Source: Yamadazyma tenuis
Taxonomy: Eukaryota; Ascomycota; Pichiomycetes; Serinales; Debaryomycetaceae
DNA: 64,000 nucleotides
NCBI RefSeq assembly: GCF_029203305.1
Contig: NC_089464.1
Span: 496,001-560,000, forward strand
Direction: 5' to 3'
Shown piece by piece: positions 62,501-64,000 of this stretch. The notes under the pieces are model-generated. The model was not told where the DNA came from. It ran no database searches and saw only the letters and a program-made list of their open reading frames with translations. How positions within the stretch are numbered: the stretch's first letter is position 1; every line of letters begins with the position of its first letter. The position numbers were made by a program, and so were the translations under genes.

Positions 62501-62687
62501 TGAAATCACATTCAAAAAGCTCTTTGGGTTTATGGTTGAGTCGGTGTCTTCCAAGGTGATCAGTCCGGGTGAATATCTTACCACAATCTGGACACACATA
62601 TTGCCCTATATTTCTCCTCTTTTTTTTCTGTTCCACATCTATATAGTTATTGGACGTGGATGGCGGCTGTTTCAATTCAGACATCAT
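59529..62687 (-). CDS. C2H2 zinc-finger regulator with fungal transcription-factor domain
   Basis: 1052 residues. Two N-terminal fingers: C32/C35/H48/H52 (CPDCGKIFTRTDHLGRHRLNH) and C60/C74/H87/H91, the second with a 13-residue insertion between its cysteines. The rest of residues 95-380 is Ser/Asn-rich. From about 400 a helical fungal-specific transcription-factor domain begins (LVFHPQFNILHKSSF, ILSMILVGCNYC), running to about 950. This layout is seen in several yeast C2H2 regulators related to YPR022C-type proteins. The orthologue and targets are not recognised. Convergent with NSA2, 87 bp apart. Confidence 0.85.
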   Translation of the reverse strand: MMSELKQPPSTSNNYIDVEQKKKRRNIGQYVCPDCGKIFTRTDHLGRHRLNHKPKELFECDFMLEVIGGGKRKCGKTFVRRDLKDRHVRRHMSSGSTSRVNWSSVSGSSVSSHESSLTIDSPRMRSMSIKKEPSKNLNNQQNALVRSQSAAESPLQISNLIHAAESNDTLSFIKPELSHSNQSSNGGFGDLFPNGRGNGIDVSDEKKAENTKEVYPLNTMQSQNELISWLFNDSSPNNIVSPMDIPMQSTAENNTSIANASIFPSGFDLGQYTNGQGFQSYELAQNNLFRSEINPLDELLLKSYNQGLGNVYNEENGKSIDSLDTSETPIDHKRNGSKVSFCLAEDNRLTSFNFSLPSTVSLTSPGSTNDSNATPTPTNDIFSPTLSTNLQRRIHEYGSRFNIITNEHIYIDKMVLHQLFVSLPALQRNFVELIFNDKILIEDRFSYYLSVYWLVFHPQFNILHKSSFKTKEAEPLLILSMILVGCNYCTPADKPDHLSQPRSKSPEYKLALAIATPLRFAVFQHDGFKSPVKLWVLQSLNLLEWSEKNFLSRAMHERAHIHHSTTVQLMRRSHVLGGNPASDKPNSSTEDEFDADKVRENHDKNDYQLYKKWVESESFKRVTYMTFYLDIADYVKFRHNPVIFFHQLQLLKLPCEDELWEATDVNGSFYKIMKKQKKLASTKSGLNPNESFLNVVKKLLKVSSVLNLVPSPFTRKILFGGLLSIMYQMQLFELQNSSSLIALPSNSNFQEWKDLISIAIDNFSRSVKENCKTVKLNKSSMKLLDGGISTCKFSIYHLAHIVGLGDLNTYDCSIFCGSPANQNVIITMKDRLIVERKLLNIWSKDFHKDMNGNDVINLKGIVHCYIFLWETLLDHEKGQQKKEIWNPGKDYFDSMFALSLVMQILWSYCFLTSGIESTRYADIEDSMYLLTFEKLVDLSAESGYEYLQRVRQEFMMNLRRENLHHSHAIENLYKADSKILPHEITSKYGEILSNISNKQNISGLCFLIGTRLYNSQWELVRENGKLIINCGMRSIGKKEVFCSDVFDVELLD

Positions 62688-62803
62688 GTAAATCTCATCG
62701 ACGGTGGATAACTAATTGATGTATTATATTTTTTTGCGACATTGTTCCCCACGAATTCTGTGGACTGCCAGTCCGTTATCTGCTTCTATTGATAAATAAA
62801 CTT

Positions 62804-63931
62804 CTATAAATTTAGACTGATTGATTCAGGTGGATCCATATCCTCAAAAATGATTGTTTCAGGATCTTGAGTGAATTTAACGGTCACTTGGCTCTTTCTC
62901 TGGCTAACAAACAGATTTAGATTTCTCTTGTTGATTACTTCAAGCTCATCTTTCGAATCATCATCATCCAATTCTTCTAAGTCAATTTCACACACATTGA
63001 TCTTCAGGGGCATTTTACTAAAATAAAACCTGAACTTTTGTAAGTTCATTAGAAAGATTCGATCTGCAATCTTTTTCACATCCAACGTCTCAAATGATTC
63101 AGATGAGTAAAGGTCTTTCATGAAATAGTCTTGGAAGGTCTGTTGGTCAAACGTGTCATATTGCTGTCCATCAAATTGCCAAATATCCATATATTTCGAA
63201 AACCAGCCAGGTTGTTCAACGGTAGCTCCTCCAGATTGTTCACCTGTGAACAAAAGAGATCCAGTAATTATATCATAGAGTTCACCAGCCTTGGTGTCAA
63301 CGTACTTGTCTATAAGCTGACATGACAAAATCATATTAAAGGCCGCTTCATCTCCTTTTTTCAACCCCTCTGGGTCTGCAAAATTGACACTCCTAAATTG
63401 TGGATCCGTCAATATAGCATTAACTGAACAGTTAAGAATATGCTCATTGCCTTCGGGAACTTTCATAGCACTTCTCACCTGCTTGACAACGTCCTTTTGA
63501 AGCTTTTCTATCAATAGATCTGGTTCGTTGAATTTCATAACTGGTCTCATCTCCACACTGTCATTTGATATTTGGTCCTCGTTGGCATCAGTATCACTTT
63601 CGAATATATTGCTTCTTCTGGAGCTGGAATCAGTATCATCTTCAATACCTTCGTAGTAGTCGCTGCTTGAGAGTTGCTCGGTAAGGCAGGATTGTTGATG
63701 ACTCTCACTTAAATCTAAGTCATCTTCTATCTTATTATTAAGCTCAGAAATATTATTTGCTGATTGAACTCCCGACATCCATCGTTTACGATAAAAGGTC
63801 TCCATATTGTCCTTCAACGTCATTTTTATTGATGTTCTCATACATGACTTGGTCTCTTTCAAAAGCACCAAATCACACACATTTAAAGGAAATTTTAAAG
63901 AAAACCTCCCGTGATTTGACGGCGATATCAT
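62804..63931 (-). CDS. Hypothetical acidic protein
   Basis: 375 residues from the first ATG; a later ATG (MTLKDNM, residue 37) would give 339. An acidic Ser/Asp-rich region lies at about 68-130. The rest looks folded, with NEHILNCSVNAILTDPQF, then GWFSKYMDIWQFDGQQ and FLMNLQKFRFYFSKMP. The tail is acidic and beta-rich. No family is recognised, and I see no signal peptide or membrane segment. Same strand as the preceding regulator gene, 116 bp between. Confidence 0.7.
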   Translation of the reverse strand: MISPSNHGRFSLKFPLNVCDLVLLKETKSCMRTSIKMTLKDNMETFYRKRWMSGVQSANNISELNNKIEDDLDLSESHQQSCLTEQLSSSDYYEGIEDDTDSSSRRSNIFESDTDANEDQISNDSVEMRPVMKFNEPDLLIEKLQKDVVKQVRSAMKVPEGNEHILNCSVNAILTDPQFRSVNFADPEGLKKGDEAAFNMILSCQLIDKYVDTKAGELYDIITGSLLFTGEQSGGATVEQPGWFSKYMDIWQFDGQQYDTFDQQTFQDYFMKDLYSSESFETLDVKKIADRIFLMNLQKFRFYFSKMPLKINVCEIDLEELDDDDSKDELEVINKRNLNLFVSQRKSQVTVKFTQDPETIIFEDMDPPESISLNL

Positions 63932-64000
63932 TTCGAGTTGACTGTTTTGGTATTGACCTTATTCAAGGATTTAGGTGGATTGCTTGATTGATCACTTTTC

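Overview
This is a 64 kb stretch of a budding-yeast nuclear chromosome. It holds about 30 protein-coding genes, packed on both strands with short intergenic gaps and few introns. The introns seen carry yeast signals (GTAAGT/GTATGT donors, ACTAAC-type branch points) and sit near 5' ends. A CTG codon at 296-298 falls on the invariant serine of the malic enzyme GAGSAG motif. This points to the CUG-Ser clade (Debaryomycetaceae/Metschnikowiaceae relatives of Candida). The species cannot be named from the sequence alone. Every CTG in the proteins described should probably be read as Ser.

Layout. 0-9 kb: 3' part of the malic enzyme MAE1, a SAY1-like steryl-acetyl hydrolase, ADK1, PCF11, the citrate/oxoglutarate carrier YHM2, a small ORF and a spliced TPR-like gene. 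9-14 kb: a possible telomeric OB-fold (Cdc13-like) gene, a PIN2 homologue, a spliced DUF2235/Tle1-like hydrolase and RIP1. 14-30.5 kb: HUL4, a DDB1/MMS1-like gene, NUP85, spliced VMA3, SNU13, URB2 and GEF1. 30.7-37 kb: an accessory-looking stretch with an ATF2-like acetyltransferase, a decayed urea amidolyase (DUR1,2) 3' end, and a broken unrecognised gene carrying a degenerate 37-residue tandem repeat. 37-53.9 kb: a C2H2 factor, a membrane protein with an N-terminal Atg8-interacting-like motif, spliced XRN1, COX19, AGC1, a DCAF4-like protein, BUD13, NUP49 and a SAE2-like gene. 55-64 kb: an MPT5-like PUF protein, LCP5, NSA2, a zinc-finger factor and an unknown acidic protein.

Most genes are housekeeping: mitochondrial metabolism and transport (MAE1, YHM2, AGC1, RIP1, COX19), ribosome biogenesis (SNU13, URB2, LCP5, NSA2), RNA processing and decay (PCF11, BUD13, XRN1, PUF), nuclear pore (NUP85, NUP49), and DNA repair or telomere candidates (MMS1-like, SAE2-like, Cdc13-like). 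LCP5 and NSA2 share a 118 bp promoter with mirrored PAC and RRPE elements. The SAY1-like hydrolase and ATF2-like acetyltransferase are predicted to run opposite halves of a sterol acetylation cycle.

The least ordinary material is the 32.5-36 kb region (two gene ruins, one of an unrecognised repeat protein), the candidate selective-autophagy receptor at 39.3 kb, and the pair of divergent genes at 9.12 kb whose start codons are 5 bp apart. No rRNA, convincing tRNA, CRISPR or intact mobile element was seen.
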